From the NCBI GenBank assembly GCA_041916675.1, contig JAYRZB010000011.1, forward strand, positions 13,114 through 77,113: DNA of 64,000 nt, in the 5' to 3' direction. This document shows positions 41,483 to 50,361 of the stretch, piece by piece. The stretch's first letter is position 1; every line of letters starts with the position of its first letter. Source of the DNA: JAYRZB01 sp041916675 (GTDB lineage: Bacteria > Pseudomonadota > Alphaproteobacteria > Rhizobiales > Devosiaceae). Both the position numbers and the translations under genes were made by a program. Under the pieces are notes generated by a model. It worked only from the letters and a program-made list of their open reading frames with translations, was not told the DNA's origin and made no database searches.

Positions 41483-42770
41483 TGAACCCGTCCTGCTCTA
41501 CGGTGCCGGCCGCGAGGGCCAGTCGACCCGCGCCTTCCTCAAGGCCCGCGCGCCGGGGCTCAAGGTCTATGTCACCGTCGACAGCGGCACCATCGATATC
41601 GAGGATGCCGAAGTCATCGAGCCTGCCGACCTGCCCGATGCCATCGCCGCCCGCAAATTCGGCACCATCGTCAAAAGCCCCGGCGTGTCGCGCTATAAGC
41701 CCCTGTTCGCCATCGCCCGCGAGCACGATATCGCCGTCACCTCCAACCTCAACCTCTGGGCCGAAACCTATCGGCAGGGCCATACCGTCATTGCCATCAC
41801 CGGCACCAAGGGCAAGTCCACCACCGCCACGCTCCTGCACCTGATGCTGGTTCACTCCGGGCTCGATGCCGGGCTGGCCGGCAATGTCGGGCTGGCGCCG
41901 CTTGAGATTGCCGACACCCACAAGATCGTGGTGTTCGAGCTGTCTTCGTACCAGACCGCCGACATGGCGTTCTCGCCCGACCTTGCGGCCGTCACCAACC
42001 TTTATCCCGAACATGTCGACTGGCACCGCTCGGTCGAGCACTACTATACCGACAAGCTCAACCTCATCGACCGCGACACCCCTTTCCCCGTCGCGCTCGG
42101 CGCTGGTGCCGTCGGCAATGCGCTGGTGGCCGCTGCCGTGCGCGATCGGTCGCGCATCGTCCCCGACCTGCCGCCCTTCATCGAAGACCGCGTCACCTCC
42201 GCCGTTTCCAAATCCCGCCTCAAGGGCGAGCACAACCTCGACAATGCCCGCCTCGCCGCTCAGCTCGCTTTGGCTGCCGGGGGCAATATCGATGGCATCA
42301 TCAAAGGCATCAACGCCTTCATGCCCCTGCCGCACCGGCTCGAAGAGCACAGCATCGGCGGGCAGATTTTCGTCAACGATTCCATTTCGACCACGCCCGA
42401 AGCCACCAAGGCCGCGCTCGCCGCCTACAAGGGCCAGCGCATCGCCCTGATCGCCGGTGGCCACGAGCGCCAGCAGGATTACACCGAGCTGGCCACCCTG
42501 CTCGGTCCACGCGGCGTCACCGTGCTCGTCTGCCTGCCCGTCACCGGCGACCGGCTGGCCACCGCCACCTATGCCGCCGCCCCGCAGATCGAAGTGCTCG
42601 AAGCCGCCAACCTCGAAGCCGCCATGCAGGCGCTGGCCAACCGCAAGAACCGCTTCGACACCGTCATCCTCTCGCCCGGTGCCCCGAGCTACAACCAGTT
42701 CCGCAATTTCGAAGAACGCGGCACCCGCTTTATCGCGCTCGCTGAAAAACTGTTTGGCGGAGCGCCTTGA
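41472..42770 (+). CDS. murD2: UDP-N-acetylmuramoyl-L-alanine--L-glutamate ligase
   Basis: A 432-residue Mur ligase with the ATP loop TGTKGKST (residues 110-117), FELSSYQTADM and the substrate Asn-Asp region FVNDSISTTPEATKAAL. Its overlap with murL indicates MurD2, which adds L-Glu instead of D-Glu to UDP-MurNAc-L-Ala; MurL then inverts it. It could be mistaken for ordinary MurD, which would sit in the mraZ-ftsZ cluster and not here. The stop overlaps the next gene's TTG start. Confidence 0.87.
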   Translation: MRFDEPVLLYGAGREGQSTRAFLKARAPGLKVYVTVDSGTIDIEDAEVIEPADLPDAIAARKFGTIVKSPGVSRYKPLFAIAREHDIAVTSNLNLWAETYRQGHTVIAITGTKGKSTTATLLHLMLVHSGLDAGLAGNVGLAPLEIADTHKIVVFELSSYQTADMAFSPDLAAVTNLYPEHVDWHRSVEHYYTDKLNLIDRDTPFPVALGAGAVGNALVAAAVRDRSRIVPDLPPFIEDRVTSAVSKSRLKGEHNLDNARLAAQLALAAGGNIDGIIKGINAFMPLPHRLEEHSIGGQIFVNDSISTTPEATKAALAAYKGQRIALIAGGHERQQDYTELATLLGPRGVTVLVCLPVTGDRLATATYAAAPQIEVLEAANLEAAMQALANRKNRFDTVILSPGAPSYNQFRNFEERGTRFIALAEKLFGGAP

Positions 42771-43318
42771 CCGGCAGCGCGCTGTCCTCCGCGCACTGGC
42801 AGCTCTGGCTGATCGGGCTGGTCATCCTCGCCCTGCCGGTCATGCTGTTTCTGGTTGTGCGCGGCAAACCATCCCGGCCTGGTCCCGCGCCCACGCCCGC
42901 GCCGCCGCCGGTTGTTCACGCCGATCCCTATTTCGATGAAATGCGCGACGAACTCGACTGGATCACCGACCGCGTCCGCTTCGCCCCGTTCAGCGAACCG
43001 GCCACCGTCTGGGTCCTGCGGCCCTATCTTTTCGATGTCGCCACCGGCCGGGTTATCCGGCATGGTCAGGCCCTGCCCGATGCCATCACCGCGCGTATCG
43101 CCGCCTGGCTGGACCGCTACGAAGCGAACGCCGATTTCAGCGATCCAGAGCACCCGGTCTACTTCCCCACCGATACTGAAGCCGCCGGCTTTCTTGAGGA
43201 GCACCGGCAGATTGTCGATCTGCTCGCCGAGGATATCGGAAGCCGCGACGACCTTGAGGTCGCCCCCGTCACCGTGCGGGTTGGCCCGCGCCCGGCTGTG
43301 GGCAAACCCTCTGCCTGA
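42767..43318 (+). CDS. Membrane-anchored hypothetical protein
   Basis: A 183-residue protein with one N-terminal membrane helix (LWLIGLVILALPVMLFLVV), a Pro-rich linker PGPAPTPAPPP, and an acidic soluble domain with DEMRDELDWITDRVRFAPFS. It starts at a TTG overlapping the murD2 stop, with GGAG upstream. I recognise no family. Coupling to murL-murD2 suggests an envelope role, but only by position. Confidence 0.65.
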   Translation: MTGSALSSAHWQLWLIGLVILALPVMLFLVVRGKPSRPGPAPTPAPPPVVHADPYFDEMRDELDWITDRVRFAPFSEPATVWVLRPYLFDVATGRVIRHGQALPDAITARIAAWLDRYEANADFSDPEHPVYFPTDTEAAGFLEEHRQIVDLLAEDIGSRDDLEVAPVTVRVGPRPAVGKPSA

Positions 43319-43365
43319 CCCTTCCCGGCATTGATTTCGCCGCTCCTTCCCTTCAACCTCACCGG

Positions 43366-44235
43366 ATGGATACAATTGCAACCGTTGCGCGGTTCGTCGG
43401 CGCTTTCTACGTTTTCGGCGGCTTCATCGCCCTGCGCCTGATGCGTATGGACAGGCTGCTCGATGCCGCCATTTCGGCCATCGATCTCAAGCCCGTGCAC
43501 CCGCGCGAGCGCGTACGCCGCATCATGCTCAGTCTTGGCGGCGCGCTGACGGCCTTGAGCGGGGTGGCGCTGCTCACCCTCAGCCTCTGGGCCGTGCCGC
43601 TGTTCATCGTCTCCCTCGCCGCCCAGGCTGCCTGGCTGCTCTGGGCCCGCACCAACTACGCGCCCGAAAACGAAGGCGAAGCCCGCGGCCGCCGCCAGAC
43701 CACCAATGCAGCCATCATCTATGCCGTGGTCACCGCCGCCGTCGTCTGGCTCGGCACAAACGGCATGTTATCCGACTGGGCCGAGCCCCTGCCCTTGCTC
43801 GCCCTTGGCTTCACCATCATTTCCGGGCTGGTCTGGCTCGCCCTTGGCCTGCGGCCCGGCAAGCGCATGGCCCTCGACGAAGGATTTGAACAGGACGCCT
43901 ATGTGCCCGAGGACGAAGCAGCCTGGCAGCCTGCCCGCATTCTCGTCTCCCCGCGCATCGGCGGCTTCACGCTTTTCGATGCCGATACCGGCGAGCCGAT
44001 CTACCCCTACCAGATCCTCGAGGCCAATCTCGCCTACCGCGTCGAACTCTGGGAAGAATCCTATCAGGCCGCCTGCGATCCCGATCTTGTCGACAGCCCG
44101 GCCTTCTTCAAGTCCGAAGCCGAAGCCCTGGCGTTTCGCGCCGAAGGCGAGGCCATCGTTGCCGAGTTGCGTCTGATCTACGGGCAGGACAATGTAGAAG
44201 GGCCTGCCTACCAACAACGGATCGTGCCGCAATGA
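43366..44235 (+). CDS. Polytopic membrane protein, hypothetical
   Basis: A 289-residue protein with about five hydrophobic segments in the first 165 residues (TVARFVGAFYVFGGFIALRL; LGGALTALSGVALLTLSLWA; AIIYAVVTAAVVWLGTNGML; LLALGFTIISGLVWLALGL) and a soluble acidic C-terminal half starting QDAYVPEDEAAWQPARIL. No family is recognised. It follows the previous gene by 47 bp and overlaps the next by 4 bp, so the three probably form a unit downstream of murD2. Confidence 0.65.
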   Translation: MDTIATVARFVGAFYVFGGFIALRLMRMDRLLDAAISAIDLKPVHPRERVRRIMLSLGGALTALSGVALLTLSLWAVPLFIVSLAAQAAWLLWARTNYAPENEGEARGRRQTTNAAIIYAVVTAAVVWLGTNGMLSDWAEPLPLLALGFTIISGLVWLALGLRPGKRMALDEGFEQDAYVPEDEAAWQPARILVSPRIGGFTLFDADTGEPIYPYQILEANLAYRVELWEESYQAACDPDLVDSPAFFKSEAEALAFRAEGEAIVAELRLIYGQDNVEGPAYQQRIVPQ

Positions 44236-44786
44236 TTGTCCAGCGCCTTGCCGGTGCCCTCGCGACCGCGCTTGTCCTCGCCGCCCCGGCCTTTGCCGAA
44301 GAAAGCTGCCCGGCCGATCGCGCCGTCTACACACTTGAAGGTCAGCCCGCCATCACCGCCGGCTTTGCCCCGGCCCATCATTTCGCCAGCATGGCGTCCG
44401 ATCTCTATTTCTTCGTCACCACCAGCCAGGCCACCTACTGGTTCACCATGACGGTCTCGAACGGCTATTCCAACCTCTACCTCTTGCCCGTGTCCGATCC
44501 CTACGCGCCCGAAGCCGAGCCCGATGGCCCCGGCGCGGTCGGCAACGAGGACACCATCGATCTGGCGCTCTATATCATGTCGCTCGATTGGGACGTGACG
44601 CTGGACCCGCCCAAAAAAGGCGAACCGGCCCCGGCGCGCCTGTTCGTGCCCGAGCTTGGCCCCACGCTCTGGTATGCGGCTTCCTCGCTGCGCACGGAAA
44701 AAAGCCTGACGCGCGATTCCATCGACCGCGCCGTCTTCCTGTTCTCCGAATGCCTCAGCGAGCCGAGAAAACTCGCCTTTCCCTGA
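44232..44786 (+). CDS. Secreted hypothetical protein
   Basis: A 184-residue protein with a signal peptide ending LVLAAPAFA and a mature N-terminus EESCPADRAVYTLEGQPAIT. Two cysteines, one near the start (ESCP) and one near the end (SECLSEP), could form a disulfide. It overlaps the previous gene (ATGA). No family is recognised. It is convergent with glpD, with stops directly abutting. Confidence 0.65.
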   Translation: MIVQRLAGALATALVLAAPAFAEESCPADRAVYTLEGQPAITAGFAPAHHFASMASDLYFFVTTSQATYWFTMTVSNGYSNLYLLPVSDPYAPEAEPDGPGAVGNEDTIDLALYIMSLDWDVTLDPPKKGEPAPARLFVPELGPTLWYAASSLRTEKSLTRDSIDRAVFLFSECLSEPRKLAFP

Positions 44787-46316
44787 TCAGGCGCTGACGG
44801 TTTCCCGCCCGCCCATCACGGCAGCGGCCATCCAGTTGTTCAGGCCCTCGCGCTCGGCCGGGCTCAGCCGCAATCCCAGCTTGCTGCGCCGCCACAACAC
44901 ATCGTCTGCGGTTCGCGCCCATTCGTGGGCCACGAGATAGTTGACCTCCGCCGCATAAAGATCGGCGCCAAAATGCTGGCCCAGATCTTCGATGGATTTG
45001 GCCCCACCCAGCAGGATGCCCGCGCGCGTGCCATAGGCTCGGCACAGCCGCCGGATATGTCCGGTCTCAAGGAACGGATATTTGGCGCGCAGGTCGTTCA
45101 TCACCGCGTCAAACCCGTCGGTGCCGAAATTCCCGCCCGGCAGCACGCCGGTCTTGGTCCAGGGCTGGCCCTTGGCACCAATGGCTTCACCGATCTTTTC
45201 CAGCGCCGATTCCGCCAGGCGGCGGAAGGTAGTGATCTTGCCGCCAAACACGTTCAGCAGCGGGGCCTGCCCGGCCTCGCCATCAAGCTTGAGCACATAG
45301 TCGCGCGTGGCTTCCTGAGCCTTGGATGCCCCATCGTCATAGAGCGGGCGGATGCCCGAGTAGCTCCACACCAGGTCATCGCGCGTCACCGGCCGGGCAA
45401 AATATTCGCTCGCCGCACTCAACAGATAGTCGATCTCGCCATCGGTGATCTTGACCGCCTTGGGGTCGCCCTTGAAGTCCTGGTCGGTGGTGCCGATCAG
45501 GGTGAAGGTATCCTCATAGGGAATGGCAAAGATAATGCGCCCATCCGCATTCTGGAAAATATAGCAGCGGTCGTGCTCGAACAGCCGCTTGGTCACAATG
45601 TGGCTGCCCTGCACCATGCGCACCTTGTGCGATGAGTTCTGCCCGATAGTGCCCGAAAGCACCTGCTCGACCCACGGCCCGGCCGCATTCACGATCATGC
45701 GGGCGGCAACCACCTGCTTTTCGCCGCTGTCGATATCTTCAATCTCGACCTGCCAGATGCCGTCAGCCCGGCGCGCCGAAACCACCTTGGTGCGGGTGCG
45801 CAGCGTTGCGCCGCGGTCCACCGCATCGCGGGCCACCAGCGTCACCATGCGCGCATCGTTCACCCAGCAGTCCGAATACTCAAACCCCTTGGTGAACAGC
45901 GGCTTCAGCGGCTTGCCCGTCGCGCTGGTGCGCATGTCGAGCACCTTGGTCGGCGGCAACAGCTTGCGCCCGCCCATATAGTCATAAAGGAACAGGCCGA
46001 TGCGCAGCATCCAGGCCGGGCGCAGGCCGCGATGATACGGCAACACGAAGCGCAGCGGCCAGATGATGTGCGGCGCATTGGCCCACAGCACTTCGCGCTC
46101 TTCCAGGGCCTCGCGCACCAGCCGGAACTCGTAGTGTTCGAGATAACGCAGCCCACCATGCACCAGCTTGGTCGACGCCGACGACGTGCCGCTGGCCAGA
46201 TCGTTCATTTCCGCCAGGAACACCGAATAGCCGCGCCCCGCCGCATCGCGCGCAATCCCGCATCCGTTGATGCCCCCACCAATCACGAAAAGGTCGTGCA
46301 CCACAGCGTTCGTCAT
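44787..46316 (-). CDS. glpD: Aerobic glycerol-3-phosphate dehydrogenase
   Basis: The 509-residue FAD enzyme oxidises glycerol 3-phosphate to dihydroxyacetone phosphate and passes electrons to quinone. The FAD-binding motif is DLFVIGGGINGCGIARDAAG at the N-terminus; STKLVHGGLRYLEHYEFRLV and a C-terminal regulatory domain follow. The ATG at 46316 is chosen because it begins directly before the FAD motif. The AT-rich 260 bp upstream separate it from the divergent nan regulator; glpD itself is monocistronic here. Confidence 0.95.
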   Translation of the reverse strand: MTNAVVHDLFVIGGGINGCGIARDAAGRGYSVFLAEMNDLASGTSSASTKLVHGGLRYLEHYEFRLVREALEEREVLWANAPHIIWPLRFVLPYHRGLRPAWMLRIGLFLYDYMGGRKLLPPTKVLDMRTSATGKPLKPLFTKGFEYSDCWVNDARMVTLVARDAVDRGATLRTRTKVVSARRADGIWQVEIEDIDSGEKQVVAARMIVNAAGPWVEQVLSGTIGQNSSHKVRMVQGSHIVTKRLFEHDRCYIFQNADGRIIFAIPYEDTFTLIGTTDQDFKGDPKAVKITDGEIDYLLSAASEYFARPVTRDDLVWSYSGIRPLYDDGASKAQEATRDYVLKLDGEAGQAPLLNVFGGKITTFRRLAESALEKIGEAIGAKGQPWTKTGVLPGGNFGTDGFDAVMNDLRAKYPFLETGHIRRLCRAYGTRAGILLGGAKSIEDLGQHFGADLYAAEVNYLVAHEWARTADDVLWRRSKLGLRLSPAEREGLNNWMAAAVMGGRETVSA

Positions 46317-46498
46317 CCGAGCCCCGAAAAAAGAAGAAATGTGAATTGCAACAAGTGATAATATGAAGCCGATCCGAAAGCAAACGAAACTCCGCCCCTT
46401 CCGCCCGAATACAGCACAATCCGCCACACCCTGCCGCGCGCCTATGACACCAGAGTTGCGCCGATGCGCCCCGGCCGGATATCCACAGGGCAAAACAT

Positions 46499-46520
46499 AA
46501 TACCAGTACCATTCCAGTAA
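46499..46520. promoter_or_regulatory. Candidate GntR operator upstream of the regulator gene
   Basis: ACCAGTA (46502-46508) is repeated as TCCAGTA (46513-46519), 11 bases apart, 60-75 bases before the GntR gene. The half-site ACCAGT recurs in the gap between this regulator and nanEK. Confidence 0.4.
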
Positions 46521-46577
46521 AAAAAATGGCATGCATGGGGCCGCGCTGGCAGTAGCGCCGCCTTATCGGGGATACCA

Positions 46578-47327
46578 ATGCAGTCCGATGCTGTCCTGGC
46601 CGTGCTCTCCCAGCGCCTCGCCATTGCCGATCCCACAACCCCGCTGCACAGGCGTCTGCGCACCGCCCTGGAACAGGCCATTGCGTCCAACGAAATCAAG
46701 CGCGGCGCCGTCCTGCCCGGTGAGCGCCAGCTCTCCGCCGATCTCGGCCTGTCCCGCGTCACCGTCCGCAAGGCCATCGAAACCCTCGTCGAAGATGGCC
46801 TGCTGCGCCGCCGCCATGGGGCCCGCACCGAGGTCAGTTCGCCGGTCGAAAAGTCGCTGTCAAACCTGACCAGTTTTTCCGAGGATATGATCTCGCGCGG
46901 GCTGGAGCCCGGATGTGTCTGGATTTCCAGGGAGATGGGCCGCGCTTCCCCTGCCGAGGCGATGGCGCTCGGGGTGGCCCCGCAATCCGATGTCATCCGC
47001 CTCCGGCGCATCCGCACCGGCGATGGCACCCCCATCGCGGTCGAAACCGCCGTCGTTCCCACCCGCTTTCTGCCCAGTGCCGATCTGGTGGGCGCGTCGC
47101 TCTATGCTGCCCTCGACAAGCGCAATGCCCTGCCGCAGCGCGCCATCCAGCGCATGCGTTCCCGCCCGGCTTCGGCCCGCGACAGCGAGTTGCTGCACTG
47201 CGAAACCGGCGCGCCTCTGCTCATTGTCGATCGCCGCTGCTTCCTCGCCGATGGGCAGATCGTGGAGTTCACCGAAACCCGCTATCGCGGCGACGTCTAC
47301 GATTTCGTCATCGAACTCAATCGATAA
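46578..47327 (+). CDS. GntR family regulator, HutC subfamily (UTRA domain)
   Basis: A 249-residue regulator. The N-terminal winged helix has PLHRRLRTALEQAIASNEIK and LPGERQLSADLGLSRVTVRK. The C-terminal UTRA effector domain has SLSNLTSFSEDMISRGLEPG and ends QIVEFTETRYRGDVYDFVIE. Members such as NagR and DasR bind phosphorylated amino sugars. Its location directly before nanEK and an ABC importer suggests that a ManNAc or GlcNAc phosphate relieves repression. Confidence 0.9.
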   Translation: MQSDAVLAVLSQRLAIADPTTPLHRRLRTALEQAIASNEIKRGAVLPGERQLSADLGLSRVTVRKAIETLVEDGLLRRRHGARTEVSSPVEKSLSNLTSFSEDMISRGLEPGCVWISREMGRASPAEAMALGVAPQSDVIRLRRIRTGDGTPIAVETAVVPTRFLPSADLVGASLYAALDKRNALPQRAIQRMRSRPASARDSELLHCETGAPLLIVDRRCFLADGQIVEFTETRYRGDVYDFVIELNR

Positions 47328-47359
47328 TACCAGTCAATAACTGGTTGCAATCTGGTATT
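47326..47359. promoter_or_regulatory. Nested palindromic operator before nanEK
   Basis: ACCAGT (47329-47334) and ACTGGT (47340-47345) form a perfect dyad with a 5-base spacer. A wider pair, AATACCAG (47326-47333) and CTGGTATT (47352-47359), encloses it. ACTGGT/ACCAGT are the half-sites known for DasR/NagR-type GntR regulators. It sits between the regulator stop and the nanEK start and is the likely control site of the transport-catabolic operon. Confidence 0.65.
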
Positions 47360-47396
47360 CTGCCGATATCGTATCGCCTCGACCTGAGGTGAACGA

Positions 47397-48899
47397 TTGC
47401 TGCTCGAAACCTTGAAACACCGCCTGATTGTTTCCTGCCAGCCCGTACCGGGCGGCCCGATGGACAATCCCGAATCCGTGGCCGGTTTTGCCCTCGCCGC
47501 GCTCGATGGCGGCGCTGCGGCCCTGCGCATCGAATCCCTGCCCTATCTCAAGGCCGTCCGGCCGCGCACCAGGGCCCCCATCGTCGGCATCATCAAGCGC
47601 GACCTTGATGACACACCCGTGCGCATCACCCCGTTCCTCGCCGATGCCGCCGATCTGGCCGATGCCGGGGCCGACATTGTCGCCTTCGATGCCACCAGCC
47701 GCCCCCGCCCCGCCGCCATTGCCGATCTCATCGCCCTCATCCATGCCCGCGGCAAACTCGCCATGGCCGATTGTTCAAGCCTTGACGATGCCCGCTTGGC
47801 GCTTGCCGCCGGTGCCGATTGCGTCGGCAGCACGCTCTCTGGCTATACCGGCGGTCCCATCCCCGACGAGCCCGATTTCGCCCTGATCGCGGCCATGCGC
47901 GCGCTCACCCCCTATGTCATCGCCGAGGGCCGCATCAAATCCCCCGATCAGGCGGCCGAGGCCCTGCGGCGCGGCGCCCACACCGTTGTCGTCGGCTCCG
48001 CCATCACCCGCACCGAGCACGTCACCGGGTGGTTTGCCGATGCCGTCGCGCGCACCGCCACCGCGCTCGGCCAATCCGCCCTTGCCATCGATATCGGCGG
48101 CACCAAAACCCTTGCCGCGCTTGTTTCAGGCCATCGCATCATCGAGGAAATCCAGGTCCCGACCGACCCCTCTGGCAATCCGCTGCGCTGGATCGAAACC
48201 ATCGCCGATGCCACCGCCCCCTGGCGCGGCCGTTATGCGGCCGTCGGCTGCGCCGTCACCGGCTTTGTCGAAGATGGCGCTTGGTCGGCGCTGAACAAAT
48301 CCACCCTGTCCATCCCCGACCGCTTCCCTTTGGTCAAAACCCTGCTCGCCATTTTCGGCTTGCCCGCCCATGCCCTCAATGATGCGCAGGCTGCCGCCTG
48401 GGGCGAGTATCGCCACGGCGCCGGGCTCGGGCAGGATATGGTGTTTCTCACCATCTCCACCGGCATCGGTGGCGGCGTGGTCGTCAATGGCCGCCTGCTT
48501 GGTGGCCTTGCCGGGCACTATGGCATCCTGCGCTTCCCTTCCACCGACAAGTCGCGCCCCATCGAGGACGAAGTCTCTGGCCGCTGGATCGCCCAGCAGG
48601 CCGGTATGGATGCCGAAACCGTCTTTGCCCGCGCCCGCAGCGGCGACAAAGGCGCAACCGCCATTGTCACCGCCTCGGCGCAAAAGGTGGCGCTGCTTTG
48701 CCAGGATATCCAGCTCACCCTAGATCCGGCCCGCATCGTTATCGGCGGCGGCATCGGCCTGGCGACCGGCTATCTCGATCAGGTGCGCGCCCTGCTCCCC
48801 GATCTTGGGGACCGCCTCAAACCGCAAATCGTGCCGGCCCTGTGTGGCCGCCATGCCGGCGCCATCGGCGCTGCTGATCTGGCTTTTTCTGCACTCTGA
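47397..48899 (+). CDS. nanEK: Bifunctional N-acylmannosamine-6-phosphate 2-epimerase / ROK kinase
   Basis: A 500-residue fusion. Residues 1-220 are a NanE barrel (RLIVSCQPVPGGPMDNPE; VGIIKRDLDD; GADCVGSTLSGYTGG; VIAEGRIKSPDQA) that epimerises ManNAc-6-P to GlcNAc-6-P. Residues from about 228 are a ROK sugar kinase (AIDIGGTKTLAALVSG; STGIGGGVVVNGRLLGGLAG) that would phosphorylate ManNAc. The Zn-binding CxCGxxGC of most ROK kinases is missing. It starts at a TTG with GAGGTG upstream. Such fusions are known in Brucella. Confidence 0.9.
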   Translation: MLLETLKHRLIVSCQPVPGGPMDNPESVAGFALAALDGGAAALRIESLPYLKAVRPRTRAPIVGIIKRDLDDTPVRITPFLADAADLADAGADIVAFDATSRPRPAAIADLIALIHARGKLAMADCSSLDDARLALAAGADCVGSTLSGYTGGPIPDEPDFALIAAMRALTPYVIAEGRIKSPDQAAEALRRGAHTVVVGSAITRTEHVTGWFADAVARTATALGQSALAIDIGGTKTLAALVSGHRIIEEIQVPTDPSGNPLRWIETIADATAPWRGRYAAVGCAVTGFVEDGAWSALNKSTLSIPDRFPLVKTLLAIFGLPAHALNDAQAAAWGEYRHGAGLGQDMVFLTISTGIGGGVVVNGRLLGGLAGHYGILRFPSTDKSRPIEDEVSGRWIAQQAGMDAETVFARARSGDKGATAIVTASAQKVALLCQDIQLTLDPARIVIGGGIGLATGYLDQVRALLPDLGDRLKPQIVPALCGRHAGAIGAADLAFSAL

Positions 48900-48919
48900 A
48901 TGACAAAGGAAGGGAACCT

Positions 48920-50251
48920 ATGCTCAAGAACCTGAAATCCAGCCTGTCCATCCTGGCGGTACTGGCCGCCTCATTGACGGCATCGACCGCGGCCGATGCC
49001 GCCGTCACGGTCCTCGGCTGGCCCGGCGGCTCGGAAGAAACCGCCCTGCGCGCCGTGGTCGAGGCCTACAACGCCACCGATGGTGTGGCCGATGCCGATA
49101 AGGTTGAACTGCTGTTCTTCTCGCGTGATGGCTTCTACGACAAGCTCCAGGCCGATATGGCCGCCGGCTCGGATGCCTTCGATATCAACCTGCTCGCCAC
49201 CTACGCCATCGGCCGCTATGCGCCCTATATGGAACCGGTGGATCTGGGGCCGGCTGCGGTCACCACCTATGGTGAATCCGTGCTGACCACCATGCAGTAT
49301 GAAGGCCAGCAATATGGCGTGCCGACCGATCTGTCGCTGCACTTCATGTACTACCGCAAGGACCTCGTCGATGCCCTGCTCGCCGACGATGCTGCCAAGG
49401 CCAAATACGGCGAAATCAGCGAAAAGTTCCTCGGCAAGAAGCTTGAGCCCAAGGCCCCCGATGCATGGACCTGGGAAGACTGGGCGGCTACCGCGCTCTA
49501 TTTCTCCAAGGATGTGAACCCGGACAGCCCGACCCGCTACGGCACCGTGCTGCAGATGAAGAACCTTCTGTTCAACATGATGGTCTTCCAGTCCCTGCCC
49601 CGCTCCTATGGCGCCGACTGGCGTGATGCCTCGGGTGCCGTCACCGTTGATTCCGACGCCTATCGCACCGGTCTTGAGCTCTACAAGACCCTCTACGATG
49701 CCGGCGCTTCGCCCAAGGATTCGCTGTCCTACGAATATGCCGAAACCAATGCCGCCTTCGGTTCGGGCCAGGCAGCCACCGCCTTGCAGTGGAATGCGGC
49801 AGCCGGTGAACTCACCGATGCCGAAAAGTCCCCCGCCGTTGCCGATAGCGTTGGCATCGTGGCGCCCCCGGCCGGCCCCAATGGCCGCGCCGATCACATC
49901 CACGGCCTTGGCCTTGGCATCAACAAGAATGCCAAGAACAAGGAAGGCGCGGTCAAGTTCCTGCAGTGGCTCGCCACTGAAGAGGCCGCCCTGCTCTATG
50001 CCAGGAATGGCGGCTCGCCAGCGCTCGCTCCCGATGTGGTCGCCAAGATCGCTGCCGACCGTCCCGACCTTGTCCAGCTCGGCGAATTCGCCGGCGCCTA
50101 TGGCTATGTCATGAACGGCGGCACCTCGGCCAATGCGCTTTCGATCTACGAATTGCAGGCCAAGGAATTCACCGGCTACTGGTCCGGCCAGCAGACGCTC
50201 GATCAGGCCCTGGCCAACACCAAGGCCGGCATGGAAGAGCTGCTCAAATAG
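48920..50251 (+). CDS. ABC transporter sugar-binding protein (solute-binding family 1)
   Basis: A 443-residue periplasmic binding protein. The signal peptide runs to about ASTAADA, and the mature protein begins AVTVLGWPGGSEETALRAVV. Family features include FDINLLATYAIGRYAPYMEP and YRKDLVDALLADDA. Linkage to nanEK suggests the ligand is an amino sugar such as N-acetylmannosamine or a sialic acid derivative; this is inference. AAGGAAGGGAA precedes the ATG. Two permease genes follow. Confidence 0.9.
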   Translation: MLKNLKSSLSILAVLAASLTASTAADAAVTVLGWPGGSEETALRAVVEAYNATDGVADADKVELLFFSRDGFYDKLQADMAAGSDAFDINLLATYAIGRYAPYMEPVDLGPAAVTTYGESVLTTMQYEGQQYGVPTDLSLHFMYYRKDLVDALLADDAAKAKYGEISEKFLGKKLEPKAPDAWTWEDWAATALYFSKDVNPDSPTRYGTVLQMKNLLFNMMVFQSLPRSYGADWRDASGAVTVDSDAYRTGLELYKTLYDAGASPKDSLSYEYAETNAAFGSGQAATALQWNAAAGELTDAEKSPAVADSVGIVAPPAGPNGRADHIHGLGLGINKNAKNKEGAVKFLQWLATEEAALLYARNGGSPALAPDVVAKIAADRPDLVQLGEFAGAYGYVMNGGTSANALSIYELQAKEFTGYWSGQQTLDQALANTKAGMEELLK

Positions 50252-50361
50252 GGTGTCGCAGCCCTGGAAGGCGGGTTCTGTCCCTCCCGCCTTCCAAACT
50301 TATCGGCTTTGGCTTTCCCCGCCGCGCGCCGGGTGCCATTGTGCCCTCACGGAACCGGCTC

